Source of the DNA: Saccharicrinis sp963667815
GTDB lineage: Bacteria > Bacteroidota > Bacteroidia > Bacteroidales > Marinilabiliaceae
NCBI GenBank assembly: GCA_963667815.1
Contig: OY764021.1
Strand: one strand, 5' to 3'
DNA length: 64,000 bases
The position numbers and the translations under genes are program-made. Each line of letters starts with the position of its first letter. Position 1 is the first letter of the stretch. Below are positions 27,243 to 36,294 of this stretch, in pieces. The notes beneath the pieces are model-generated. The model was not told the DNA's origin. It did not search any database and saw nothing but the letters and a program-made list of their open reading frames with translations.

Positions 27243-28247
27243 TTATATAACCTGATCTGGATTATGACCAGAGAAGTATTTCATAAACTGAACCCTTTCA
27301 AATCGTTCTGAATTTTCTTTTGGCTCATGGTGTACACTACCTCTAAATTCATCAACACTTAAATAGCCTCTTTTATCCATCCACAACTCAATATTCTTAA
27401 GCATTCCGGCAATTGAACCTAAACCATCTTTATACAATTTAGATACTACTTGTACTGTTGTTGCACCAGCCATAATCATTTTAATGGCCGTTTCAGCACT
27501 ATGAACTCCGGTACTAGCCGATAAGTCACAATTAACCTTACCAGACATAATAGAAATCCATCTTAAAGTATTGTAGTAATCCTGATCTGACGAGTATGGA
27601 CTTCCTGCTTTTACTTCATCTGTCATTATATCAAAATCCACATTATAAAATCTATTAAACATGGTAACAGCATCAACACCTGAATCATCAAGTTTTTTAA
27701 CCATTGCTGCTAGATTAGATGAATAAGGTGCAATTTTAATACAAACTGGAATTGAGATATTTTCTTTTACTTTTTCAACTATCGACAGGTATAGTTTTTC
27801 TTGCTCTTCAGGCTTTTGATCAATATCAAAAGGTAATTTAAAAACATTTAATTCCAGAGCATCTACACCAGCTTTCTCCAGATGTTTTGCATATGAAATC
27901 CATTCTCCTGATGAGGCACAGTTTAAGCTACCAATAATAGGAATATCAATTTCATTTTTAGCCTCTTCAACAAGAGTGGCTGTTTTTTTAAGAACATCGT
28001 TCTTTAATTGATAGTCGAAATAATCCAAAAACTCCAGATTATTATCCTGGTAACCTAATTTCTTTTTTAGAGTATCTTCATGTTCTTTAATGATTTCCTC
28101 TTCAAAAATAGATTTTAATACTACTGCGGCAGCTCCACTTTGAGCAATACGTTTTAAACCTTCTACAGAGGCAGTTAATCCACAACTTCCAACAATAATA
28201 GGATTCTTCAAACGAAGCCCCATATATTTTGTTTCCAATATCTTCAT
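27243..28247 (-). CDS. Dihydroorotate dehydrogenase-like flavoprotein
   Basis: A 334-residue TIM-barrel protein of the class 1 dihydroorotate dehydrogenase-like group. It has the N-terminal GLRLKNPIIVGSCGL FMN-binding start, the lysine of VVLKSIFEEEI (about 44), the barrel strands IGSLNCAS, ALELNVFKLP, VCIKIAPYSSNL, VTMFNRFYNVDFDI and the phosphate site GVHSAETAIKMIMAGATTVQVVS. It differs from true PyrD in the active-site loop, so it may act on another dihydropyrimidine-like or enoate substrate. It is third in an operon after nfnA and nfnB (32 nt after nfnB). NfnA resembles PyrK, the electron-transfer partner of class 1B enzymes, which suggests electron exchange between them. That pairing is inferred. 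Confidence 0.85.
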   Translation of the reverse strand: MKILETKYMGLRLKNPIIVGSCGLTASVEGLKRIAQSGAAAVVLKSIFEEEIIKEHEDTLKKKLGYQDNNLEFLDYFDYQLKNDVLKKTATLVEEAKNEIDIPIIGSLNCASSGEWISYAKHLEKAGVDALELNVFKLPFDIDQKPEEQEKLYLSIVEKVKENISIPVCIKIAPYSSNLAAMVKKLDDSGVDAVTMFNRFYNVDFDIMTDEVKAGSPYSSDQDYYNTLRWISIMSGKVNCDLSASTGVHSAETAIKMIMAGATTVQVVSKLYKDGLGSIAGMLKNIELWMDKRGYLSVDEFRGSVHHEPKENSERFERVQFMKYFSGHNPDQVI

Positions 28248-28279
28248 TCCAATTGTAATTAATGATTAGACCATTGGTT

Positions 28280-29755
28280 TTATTTATTCTTTAAATAATC
28301 ATCCATCTTTTGAGCAGCTCTTCTACCATCACCCATTGCCAGGATTACAGTAGCTCCCCCCCTAACAATATCACCTCCGGCGAACATCTCAGGCATGGAT
28401 GATTGTAATGTTTCCTCATTAACCTGAATCGTACCCCATGAAGTGGTTTTTAACTCAGGCAAAGAATCTGGAACAATTGGATTTGGAGACACGCCTACAC
28501 TAACAACAACTGTATCCACTTCAATTAATTCTTCAGATCCTTCAACAGGAATTGGCCTGCGTCTTCCACTCGCATCTGGTTCTCCCAATTCCATCTTTTG
28601 AACTTTCACTTGATTTACCTGCCCTTTTTCATTGGCAAAATATTCAATAGGATTAGCCAGTGTCATAAATTCAACACCTTCTTCCTTTGCATGCTCTATC
28701 TCTTCAAGACGAGCAGGCATTTCTTCGATACTTCTACGATAAACTATCAATGCTCTTTCTGCACCCAATCTTTTAGCTGTACGCACAGAGTCCATCGCAG
28801 TGTTTCCTCCACCAACAACCATCACTTTATTACCACTAATTACTGGTGTATCGGTAGATTGATCGGCAGCATGCATTAAATTAATACGGGTTAAATATTC
28901 ATTAGAACTTAAAATTCCAATATAATTTTCACCCGGTATATTCATAAAACGAGGTAATCCAGCTCCACTTCCTGTAAAAAAAGCTTCAAAACCTTCTTCT
29001 TTTAAATCCTCTATAGTAGCAGTTTTACCAACAATAAAGTTCGTTTCGAATTGAACGCCCATTTTCTTAAGACTTTCTATTTCAACATCAACGATATTAT
29101 TAGGTAAACGAAACTCGGGAATACCATATTTTAAAACACCCCCTATTTCGTGTAAAGCTTCAAAAACAGTAACATCGTAACCTTTTTTAGCCATTTCTCC
29201 GGCAAAAGTAAGTCCAGCAGGACCAGATCCAATACATGCTACTTTTTTTCCGTTTTTCTCTTTTATTTCAGGAATAGAAATTTGTCCTGATTCTCTTTCA
29301 AAATCAGCAGCAAATCTCTCAAGGTAACCAATAGCTACAGGTTCTTTTTTAAGCTTTTGAGTATAAAAACAGTTTGCCTCACATTGTTTCTCCTGCGGAC
29401 ATACTCTTCCGCATACAGCTGGCAATGTACTTGTTTCTTTCAGAACTTTAGCTGCTTCTAAATATTTACCCTGTTCTATTCTTTTTATAAACTTAGGAAT
29501 ATTAATTTCAACAGGACAACCCGTGATACAAGTAGGATTTGCGCAGTCAACACAACGTGTAGCTTCTTTTTGAGCCTGATCTTGTGTTAAACCACTATTC
29601 ACTTCAATATAAGACTGAACTCTTTCCTTGGCATCAACTTCATTCATCTTTACCCTTGGAACATCTGTCCTGTCTTTTGCTTTAATCTTTTTCCTTAATT
29701 CTTCACGCCATTCTTGTGAGCGCTCAGATTTCAAATAACTATTTCTGTCTTCCAT
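28280..29755 (-). CDS. nfnB: NfnB: NADPH-binding large subunit of electron-bifurcating transhydrogenase (GltA-like)
   Basis: A 491-residue iron-sulfur flavoprotein related to the glutamate synthase small subunit. Two four-cysteine clusters open the protein: Cys68, 71, 76, 80 and Cys115, 119, 125, 129 (CGRVCPQEKQCEANC), for two [4Fe-4S] centres. Dinucleotide folds follow: IGSGPAGL near 175 for FAD and VGGGNTAMD near 315 for NADPH. With NfnA it forms NADH-dependent reduced ferredoxin:NADP oxidoreductase, which makes NADPH from NADH and reduced ferredoxin. The alternative, glutamate synthase small subunit, is less likely because no large subunit is adjacent and NfnA is. It starts 67 nt after nfnA. 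Confidence 0.85.
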   Translation of the reverse strand: MEDRNSYLKSERSQEWREELRKKIKAKDRTDVPRVKMNEVDAKERVQSYIEVNSGLTQDQAQKEATRCVDCANPTCITGCPVEINIPKFIKRIEQGKYLEAAKVLKETSTLPAVCGRVCPQEKQCEANCFYTQKLKKEPVAIGYLERFAADFERESGQISIPEIKEKNGKKVACIGSGPAGLTFAGEMAKKGYDVTVFEALHEIGGVLKYGIPEFRLPNNIVDVEIESLKKMGVQFETNFIVGKTATIEDLKEEGFEAFFTGSGAGLPRFMNIPGENYIGILSSNEYLTRINLMHAADQSTDTPVISGNKVMVVGGGNTAMDSVRTAKRLGAERALIVYRRSIEEMPARLEEIEHAKEEGVEFMTLANPIEYFANEKGQVNQVKVQKMELGEPDASGRRRPIPVEGSEELIEVDTVVVSVGVSPNPIVPDSLPELKTTSWGTIQVNEETLQSSMPEMFAGGDIVRGGATVILAMGDGRRAAQKMDDYLKNK

Positions 29756-29822
29756 TTTTGGAATCTGATTTCTTTAATTTATTTGTTGTGTGAATATCGT
29801 AACTACAAATTGAGAATTATTA

Positions 29823-30647
29823 TCAATGACTTTTTAAATAGTTTTCATCTGCCTTTTTCTCAATATCCTTATAACCGTTTAATCGGAGTAGCATTTCATC
29901 AAAGTCAACTTGATGTGCATCAAATTCAGGTCCATCCACACAAACAAATTTTGTTTTGCCTCCAACTGTAATTCTACATGCACCACACATACCTGTACCA
30001 TCTACCATAATTGTATTTAAACTAGCTAATGTTGGAATGTTATGTTTTTTTGTAGTTAACGCAGCAAACTTCATCATAATTGCAGGCCCAATAATCATTG
30101 CTTCATCAATATTTTCCTTACTTATGGCCTGTTCCATTCCTTCAGTAACCAAACCTTTTTGACCATATGAACCATCATCTGTCATAATAATCAACTCATC
30201 GGAAAATTCTTTAATTTGATCTTCAAGAATGATAAGGTCCTTAGTACGTGCAGCGATAACGGTAATTACACGATTGCCAGCTTCTTTATAAGCCTGAACA
30301 ATAGGTAACAATGGTGCAACACCAACTCCTCCTCCACATGCTAAAATGGTTCCTTTCTTTTCAATATGTGTAGCCTGTCCTAAAGGTCCTACTAAATCTG
30401 TAACGTATTCACCTACTTCTAATGCAGCTAATTTTCGTGACGAAACGCCAACTTTTTGTACAACTAAAGTAATCGTACCTTTTTGTCTGTCGGCTCCTGC
30501 AATTGTTAACGGGAATCTCTCACCTTTCTCCCCAATTTTTATGATAACAAAGTGTCCTGCTCGTCTTGCTTTTGCAATACGGGGTGCTTCAATATCAATT
30601 TTCACAACGTTCTCTGAAAAGAACTCTTTATTAATAATCTTAAACAT
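29823..30647 (-). CDS. nfnA: NfnA: ferredoxin-NADP+ reductase subunit (PyrK-like)
   Basis: About 274 residues from the ATG at 30647. It is a sulfide/dihydroorotate dehydrogenase-like FAD/NAD-binding protein: FAD domain with RFPLTIA (about 44-50), an NAD domain with CGGGVGVAPLLP (about 104-115), and a [2Fe-2S] site DGTGMCGACR...FVC (Cys221, 224, 236 counted from this start). This is NfnA, the small subunit of the Nfn transhydrogenase, and is homologous to PyrK. A longer frame starting TTG at 30677 overlaps a TATTTTTG promoter-like box and is unlikely. It is first of the operon nfnA-nfnB-DHOD-like. Nfn enzymes are typical of anaerobes. Confidence 0.88.
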   Translation of the reverse strand: MFKIINKEFFSENVVKIDIEAPRIAKARRAGHFVIIKIGEKGERFPLTIAGADRQKGTITLVVQKVGVSSRKLAALEVGEYVTDLVGPLGQATHIEKKGTILACGGGVGVAPLLPIVQAYKEAGNRVITVIAARTKDLIILEDQIKEFSDELIIMTDDGSYGQKGLVTEGMEQAISKENIDEAMIIGPAIMMKFAALTTKKHNIPTLASLNTIMVDGTGMCGACRITVGGKTKFVCVDGPEFDAHQVDFDEMLLRLNGYKDIEKKADENYLKSH

Positions 30648-30740
30648 TCCTAAAATAGGTATACAAATTTTATCCAAAAATAAAATGAAGATTCTTAAAA
30701 CTTTGCCTTTGGCAAAACATTAGAATTCAATTAAACTGTA

Positions 30741-30769
30741 CAAAAGTATGATAAAAATCAAAAAATCAA
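30741..30769 (-). promoter_or_regulatory. Promoter of the nfn operon
   Basis: Minus-strand TTG (30767-30769), 18 nt, TACTTTTG (30741-30748): near-consensus Bacteroidota promoter, giving a leader of about 86 nt. A second TATTTTTG box (30675-30682) lies closer to the start but lacks a -33 element. Confidence 0.6.
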
Positions 30770-31463
30770 TAATTGATCGCATCTTGATTCTAATAAATAT
30801 TAGACAAATACTTATTTTCAATGCTTTACAACTCCGATTTCTTTATTTAACCCTTGATAATTAATTAAAATTATAATCTAAAGATACTTGATAAAATAAA
30901 AAATTAATAATCCGGATTAAAATCAGACAAATACCATATAATAGTTATTATTAAAGCAAGCAGTTTAATTTGCTTTAATACATTAAAAGTCCATAATATT
31001 TACAATATTTTACGGAGCACTATACTTTTCCATTCATTAATAATTTTAATTAATTAACCATTCTGATTTTGCAAAGGCAAAAGTATAGCAACAGCAAAAT
31101 GTGTTTGTTACCAAAAAAGACCAACAGCTTATGAAAACAGATCAAAAACAATGCACCTAAACCATACAATGCAATTACATAAACAAACATATACAGTAAC
31201 ATAGCATAAAAGAATTTACTTTTAACTATAAAAAAATACTGATCTAAATTAACTCCACAAGAACCATCTATTTGTATGTATGATTTGCATTACCTCATAA
31301 TTAGGAAAAAGTGCGCAAGCTACATTACATTTTATATAAAATAAATATGTAATAAAGCAGTTAGATTTATTTTATCTCAACTCAATAACACAACACATAT
31401 GTTTTGTTTGAATATTTCTTTTTCTTATTTCAATTATTTATTTTCATAAGTATTTCAAAATTT

Positions 31464-31471
31464 TATTTTTG
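31464..31471 (+). promoter_or_regulatory. -7 element of the SUI1 gene
   Basis: TATTTTTG matches TAnnTTTG and lies 18 nt before the ATG at 31489, giving a very short leader. A -33 TTTG is not clear. Confidence 0.55.
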
Positions 31472-31488
31472 CAAGCAAATAACTAATT

Positions 31489-31836
31489 ATGGCTAAGAAA
31501 AACAGAAAATCTAGAGACGGTATTGTATTCTCAACCAATAATGATTTTGAATATCAATATGATGATGAAGATCAAGAAGAAACACTCCCTCCTCAGCAAC
31601 AAAACCTTAGAGTTATGCTTGACAAAAAACAACGAAAAGGTAAAGCTGTAACACTGATTACTGGATTTATTGGTGATGAAAGTGACTTAAAAGATCTTGG
31701 TAAAGACTTAAAATCAAAATGTGGTGTTGGTGGAACTGTTAAAGACGGCGAAATTTTAATCCAGGGTGATTTTAGAGATAAAGTACTAGACCTCTTAATT
31801 AAAGCCGGGTACAAAGCAAAAAAATCAGGTGGATAA
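31489..31836 (+). CDS. SUI1/eIF1-type translation initiation factor (YciH-like)
   Basis: A 115-residue protein of the bacterial SUI1 (YciH) family, related to eukaryotic eIF1. The N-terminal 40 residues are charged and acidic (EYQYDDEDQEE), then the SUI1 fold at about 40-112: R-x-x-LDKKQRKGKAVTLITGF, KDLGKDLKSKCGVGGTVKDGEILIQGD and a final helix. In bacteria these proteins appear to affect fidelity of start-codon selection, but the role is not settled. The next gene is 68 nt downstream on the same strand. Confidence 0.93.
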   Translation: MAKKNRKSRDGIVFSTNNDFEYQYDDEDQEETLPPQQQNLRVMLDKKQRKGKAVTLITGFIGDESDLKDLGKDLKSKCGVGGTVKDGEILIQGDFRDKVLDLLIKAGYKAKKSGG

Positions 31837-31904
31837 TTAAAACCCCTACTTATTGGGATAGGATATTTAACATATATCGCCCATTTTTGCATTGAGGATA
31901 TTTA

Positions 31905-32261
31905 ATGAAGAGGATAAGAAACATATTAGCCATTGGATTTGCATCTTTAATGCTATTCGTCAATGTTGGTTTAACCCTGACATTGAACTTAGGATTACAC
32001 GTGCACTTCCTTGGTGATAATCAAATTCTTATTCATTATCACACTACTGCAGGAGCAGACAAACCTCACCATAGCCAGGATTCAGGATGCTCCTCTCATT
32101 ACTCATTTTCTACAACAATAACTTATTTAAATAATGCACAAGGCATTTATTTAAATAATACTTACTCCGAGGTAAACAATAAATTAGTATTACCCCAATA
32201 CTCATTTCATAGCAAGAAACATTATCATTGTTCTCCACTAAGGGCTCCGCCTATTTCATAA
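31905..32261 (+). CDS. Small His/Cys-rich exported protein next to a TonB receptor
   Basis: I do not assign a family. The 118-residue protein has a hydrophobic signal or anchor (residues 7-30) and then many possible metal ligands: His32, 34, 44, 46, 55, 56, Cys62, His65, then a C-terminal HYHCSPLRAPP (His106, His108, Cys109). It resembles, in size, position and PP-ending, the small HYC_CC_PP-type proteins that precede metal-related TonB receptors in Bacteroidota, but lacks their exact motifs. It lies 290 nt before a receptor whose plug contains a CxxC. A periplasmic metal-binding or sensing role is inferred. Promoter-like CATTTTTG at 31882-31889. Confidence 0.7.
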   Translation: MKRIRNILAIGFASLMLFVNVGLTLTLNLGLHVHFLGDNQILIHYHTTAGADKPHHSQDSGCSSHYSFSTTITYLNNAQGIYLNNTYSEVNNKLVLPQYSFHSKKHYHCSPLRAPPIS

Positions 32262-32487
32262 CATTCTAAGCTCTTCATCTGATAACACCTAGCAAATTAT
32301 TACCAATACAAACATTCAACAAGTGGTATTAATTTGTAATAGTCGGATGATCATTAAATGAATAGTATATAGCCTTAATAAGCATTTTCAATCATTCACT
32401 TCGATACACAAGTCAGTGAGATGACTCACTATACTATTCTATAAAATCACAAAAATGTTATGCATCACAAATAATACTGTGAATGTA

Positions 32488-32506
32488 ATTGATATATCAT
32501 ATCAAT
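32488..32506. promoter_or_regulatory. Perfect palindrome upstream of the CxxC TonB receptor
   Basis: ATTGATAT-atc-ATATCAAT is a perfect 8-3-8 inverted repeat 46 nt before the chosen ATG of the receptor. Its size and place fit an operator for a dimeric repressor, for example of the Fur/Zur or MerR-like metal regulators, but it does not match a motif I can name. Another inverted repeat, AGTGAG-atga-CTCACT, lies near 32414-32430. Confidence 0.45.
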
Positions 32507-32551
32507 ATGTATATATCAAAATGGTATTTGAACACTTTAGAACAAGACAAC

Positions 32552-34939
32552 ATGAACAAGATAATCACATATATCCTATTACTATTTTCTATATCTATCA
32601 CGAGCTTTGCAAAACCAGGAGTTCCTCCAATTCAAGGAGAAATTAACAATGGAAAAGATCCAATTCCTTTTGCAACAGTTCAATTAAAGTCTACTACAAT
32701 TGGTTCGGCTTCTGATTTAGATGGCAAATTTTATTTACTGGATATTCCGGAAGGTAAGCACACACTTGTTATTCAGGCATTGGGGCATGTTACAAAAGAG
32801 GTCAATATCAATTTAACTTATGACCATCCATTAAATCTGGATATTTCATTAGATGAAGATGTTTTAGGTTTGGAACAAGTTGTTGTAACAGCAGACAAAA
32901 CAAAGAAAAGACGTATTGATGCTTCCAACATTGTAAATACGATGACACCCAAACAGCTTACTCAGGTTCAAGCAGTTACTTTAAGCGAAGGTTTAAATTT
33001 TACAACAGGCCTAAGAATGGAAAACAATTGCCAAAATTGTGGAGCAAACCAATTAAGAATGAACGGAATGGAGGGATCATATTCACAAATATTAGTTAAT
33101 GGCAGATCTATTTTTAGTGGACTGGCTAGTGTTTACGGGCTAGAGATGATTCCTGCAAATATGATACAACAAATAGAAGTTGTTAAAGGAGGTGGCTCTG
33201 CACTTTACGGAAGTAATGCAATTGCAGGAACAGTAAACCTTATCACCAAAGAACCAACTAGTAATATTTTTGAAGCCAGTATTCAAAATGGAAGAATTGG
33301 TATAAATGATAATGCAAAAAACGACTTAAACATCAATATTAATACAGCAATTGTGTCTGAAGATAAAAATTCAGGACTATCGTTATATGCAACACATAGA
33401 AAAAGAGAAGGATATGATGCAAACAATGATTCTTTCACTGAATTATCAAAACTAAACAACAACACATTTGGCGCTAATTTATATCATCGTATGGGATACA
33501 GAAATAAATTAACGCTGGATTATTTTCATATTGAAGAAGAAAGAAGAGGTGGAGATATGCTTGATGCCTTGGAACATGAATCAAATATTACAGAATCTGC
33601 GAACCACAAAATAAATACTGGATCTGCCACTTTTACCAGATTTGTTGGAGATAATAATGGTCAGTTATCTATCTATGCATCTGCCCAAAATGTAGATAGG
33701 TCAACCTACTATGGAGCCAGATCATATGCTGATGACTACATATTTGACTTACCAATGAACAATCCCGAGCAATTAGCCGATGGAACTCCTGACATGAGTG
33801 CATATGGTATCACACAAGACTTATCTTATTCTTACGGAGTTCAATTTAAAGGTGGCGTTGGGCGCCATTCGTATATTGCCGGACTTGAAAATGTAGGAAG
33901 CAATTTAGAAGATAAAAAACTTGGATACACAAATGAAGAAGGCTATCATGATGAAGTGATTATTTCTGATCAAAAGATGAATACTATTGGATTATTTGGT
34001 CAGTACGACTATGAATTTAATAAATTGACTGTATCTGCAGGAGTTAGAGTAGATAACTATAATATCAAAAACAAAGCAGACGATAGCGATGATTTATCGA
34101 ATACAGTAGTTAGCCCAAGGTTAAACCTTTTATACAAGCCACTAAAACAGCTTCAGGTAAGAGGTAGCTTTTCTACCGGGTACAGAGCTCCTCAAATATT
34201 TGATGAAGATTTACACATAGAAATTGCCGGCAACAGGAAGGTAATACATGCCAATGGTAAAAATCTAAAACAAGAGAGCAGTTATTCATTTGTTGGATCT
34301 ATGGATTACCAGGGGAAATTGGGAACATCAAACTTTGAAATTTTAGGTGAGTATTTCTACACAAATCTTACCGATGCTTTTGCAAATGATCAAAGTATAC
34401 CAGATGAAGATGGTACAGTAACATATACCAGAATAAATGGTGGAAAAGCTTTTGTTAATGGATTAAACATCGAAGCCAGATATTTTCCATCAGCGAACTG
34501 GGATTTTGAAATTGGATTTACTACCCAGGTTAGTAAATATGAGGATGCACAAGAATATGGTAATGGTAATTTCACAAAAAATTATCTGAGAACACCTAAT
34601 AATTATGGATATTTCACCTTCAATACTGATCCTTTAAAAAACTTCACAGTATCTTTAAATGGAACTTATACAGGAACTATGAATATTGAATATTATGGTA
34701 ATGATTCTAACGGCGAGATATTAGATACTCAAGACTTTTTTGACGTAGGGTTAAAAGGGGAATATTTTATAAAATTCAATAAAGGTTTTGACCTGGGAAT
34801 TTCATGTGGAATTAAAAACATATTCAACTCATATCAGAGTGATTTTGATACTGGAATCAATAGGGATCCTGCATACATTTACGGACCTTCGTTACCTCAA
34901 AGTGTATACTTTGGTATTAGAGTAGGAAATTTATTATAA
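32552..34939 (+). CDS. TonB-dependent receptor with CxxC plug (probable metal uptake)
   Basis: About 795 residues from the ATG at 32552, with a signal peptide MNKIITYILLLFSISITSFA. A carboxypeptidase-regulatory-like domain (about 28-100) precedes the plug, which has a Cys160-x-x-Cys163 (NNCQNCGANQLRMNGM), ILVNGRSIFSG and GGGSALYGSNAIAGTVNLIT. The rest is the barrel. A frame starting with TTG at 32489 exists but begins inside a palindrome and lacks a signal start. The NCxNCG plug variant is one I associate with Bacteroidota metal receptors. With the His-rich protein upstream, it suggests import of a metal or metal chelate; the ion is unknown. Confidence 0.88.
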   Translation: MNKIITYILLLFSISITSFAKPGVPPIQGEINNGKDPIPFATVQLKSTTIGSASDLDGKFYLLDIPEGKHTLVIQALGHVTKEVNINLTYDHPLNLDISLDEDVLGLEQVVVTADKTKKRRIDASNIVNTMTPKQLTQVQAVTLSEGLNFTTGLRMENNCQNCGANQLRMNGMEGSYSQILVNGRSIFSGLASVYGLEMIPANMIQQIEVVKGGGSALYGSNAIAGTVNLITKEPTSNIFEASIQNGRIGINDNAKNDLNININTAIVSEDKNSGLSLYATHRKREGYDANNDSFTELSKLNNNTFGANLYHRMGYRNKLTLDYFHIEEERRGGDMLDALEHESNITESANHKINTGSATFTRFVGDNNGQLSIYASAQNVDRSTYYGARSYADDYIFDLPMNNPEQLADGTPDMSAYGITQDLSYSYGVQFKGGVGRHSYIAGLENVGSNLEDKKLGYTNEEGYHDEVIISDQKMNTIGLFGQYDYEFNKLTVSAGVRVDNYNIKNKADDSDDLSNTVVSPRLNLLYKPLKQLQVRGSFSTGYRAPQIFDEDLHIEIAGNRKVIHANGKNLKQESSYSFVGSMDYQGKLGTSNFEILGEYFYTNLTDAFANDQSIPDEDGTVTYTRINGGKAFVNGLNIEARYFPSANWDFEIGFTTQVSKYEDAQEYGNGNFTKNYLRTPNNYGYFTFNTDPLKNFTVSLNGTYTGTMNIEYYGNDSNGEILDTQDFFDVGLKGEYFIKFNKGFDLGISCGIKNIFNSYQSDFDTGINRDPAYIYGPSLPQSVYFGIRVGNLL

Positions 34940-34955
34940 AATAGCATTTTGCAAG

Positions 34956-34994
34956 AAACAGTTTAGTTCTATTTTATTTAGAATTAAACTGTTT
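34956..34994. terminator. Terminator overlapping the 3' end of the histidine kinase gene
   Basis: A 15-bp stem (34956-34970 with 34980-34994) with one G-U pair and a 9-nt loop, then T7. It follows the TonB receptor and contains the last codons and stop (34984-34986) of the convergent kinase gene. Confidence 0.8.
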
Positions 34995-36294
34995 TTTTAT
35001 GCTTCAAATAAACTAAAGGAATTTTTACAAAAAACTCAGAGCCCACTCCTACTTGTGAATGAAACCAAATTTTACCATTTAATAACTCAGTTAGGCTTTT
35101 ACAAATATGCAATCCTAAACCTGCTCCGTTAGCAGGATTCATAACTGAGTTATTTTGAGCTTGAGTATACTTTTCAAATAAATCTTTTTTTTCCTCTTCA
35201 GGAATTCCACACCCACTATCTTTAACCGTAAATATTATTGATTCTTCATTTTTTGTCCAATTTAACAACACCTCTCCTTTTGAAGTAAATTTTAATGCAT
35301 TAAAACCAAGATTTATTAATATCTGATAAATTAAGTTTTCATCAACTTCGAAAGAAACATTCTTTGATAAATTATTTACAATCTTTATTTCGACTTCCTT
35401 ATTTGAATTCAAAGCCTTTAAGTTTTCTAAGACATGATATAAAACTGAATCTACATTACAGTTTGAAATAAAAATCTGTTGCTGTCCTGAATTTATTTTG
35501 TTGATATTAATGGCATTATTTAAAAGATTTAGCAACATCCTTGAATTCTGACTAATAATTTCCAAATAACTTGATTGCTCTTCCTTTTCAATAGAAGGAT
35601 CTTCAAGTAGCTCAACAAATCCCAGTATCGCATTCATTGGAGTTCTTATTTCATGACTCATTTGCGCCAGAAAACATGATTTTTCCTCAGCACTTGAAAT
35701 AGCCTCTTCTCTTTCCTTAAATAAAACATTACGAGCGTATATTAATACTGGTATTTCAAAGGCAAATATCAATAAGACCATTGATAAGTTATCAAAAAGC
35801 ATTTGATTTTTCGACTCATACGAAAGTATGACATGAGGGCTTAAAACTTCAATCAAATACAGAAATATAGTAAAAATCACCAAGGCTATACAAAATAGAA
35901 CAAACTCCTTGCCTACAGAAACAAAAACTAAAACAACAGCTAAAGATTGTAATAATAATATACTTGGGCCTGAACTACCTTGACTATTAAACCACAAATA
36001 TCCAATACTAATAAAAGTAAATATGACAAATACACGTCGTATGAGCGTAAATTTATTGGTTATGTTTGTGAGAATATAAAATATTGTAAAACCAAAAATT
36101 ACAATTATATCAAATCCTATTACATTTTTGGGAATATCTATTAAAGCATTAACTATCGTTGCTATACCAACAAGTATGATCATTGAAAAAAATACATAAA
36201 CAAGTAAAATATCCTGCAAAGATCTATCCTGATTACCAAACAGTATTAATTTCTTTAAAACTTCTTTAAAATCCTTTTCCCCACTTTTATTCAT
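34984..36294 (-). CDS. Membrane sensor histidine kinase (orphan)
   Basis: A 436-residue histidine kinase. Residues 28-190 contain five or six hydrophobic segments with no sizable periplasmic loop, so it senses within or near the membrane. The HisKA dimer domain has the phospho-accepting His214 (FLAQMSHEIRTPMN). The HATPase has an N box (NLGFNALKFT), G1 box (DSGCGIP) and G2 box (GAGLGLHICKSL). There is no receiver domain and no adjacent response regulator; the window has two receiver-only proteins, but these are 10-19 kb away. Its stop codon lies within the hairpin terminator of the convergent TonB receptor gene. Confidence 0.93.
   Translation of the reverse strand: MNKSGEKDFKEVLKKLILFGNQDRSLQDILLVYVFFSMIILVGIATIVNALIDIPKNVIGFDIIVIFGFTIFYILTNITNKFTLIRRVFVIFTFISIGYLWFNSQGSSGPSILLLQSLAVVLVFVSVGKEFVLFCIALVIFTIFLYLIEVLSPHVILSYESKNQMLFDNLSMVLLIFAFEIPVLIYARNVLFKEREEAISSAEEKSCFLAQMSHEIRTPMNAILGFVELLEDPSIEKEEQSSYLEIISQNSRMLLNLLNNAININKINSGQQQIFISNCNVDSVLYHVLENLKALNSNKEVEIKIVNNLSKNVSFEVDENLIYQILINLGFNALKFTSKGEVLLNWTKNEESIIFTVKDSGCGIPEEEKKDLFEKYTQAQNNSVMNPANGAGLGLHICKSLTELLNGKIWFHSQVGVGSEFFVKIPLVYLKHKKTV

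Larger units (their letters stand above)
30648..31488. other. Long gene-free interval between nfnA and the SUI1 gene
   Basis: About 840 bp. It holds the nfnA promoter (30741-30769), a 9-bp hairpin (30951-30959 with 30970-30978, TTAAAGCAA arm), a 10-bp inverted repeat CTATACTTTT / AAAAGTATAG (31020-31029 with 31079-31088) that includes a minus-strand TACTTTTG box at 31078-31085, and the promoter of the next gene at its right end. No frame of useful length starts after the inner box, so if it is transcribed the product would be a small RNA. The rest shows nothing. Confidence 0.5.

Noticed and set aside
28280..29755. Glutamate synthase small subunit as the name for the NfnB gene
   Set aside because: No glutamate synthase large subunit is adjacent, whereas an NfnA homologue precedes it in the same operon.
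30648..30677. TTG start for nfnA ten codons upstream
   Set aside because: It overlaps a TATTTTTG promoter-like box and family members begin at the MFKI methionine.
32489..32551. TTG start for the CxxC TonB receptor
   Set aside because: The TTG lies inside a perfect palindrome and the first 21 residues do not form a signal peptide; the ATG at 32552 begins an ideal one.
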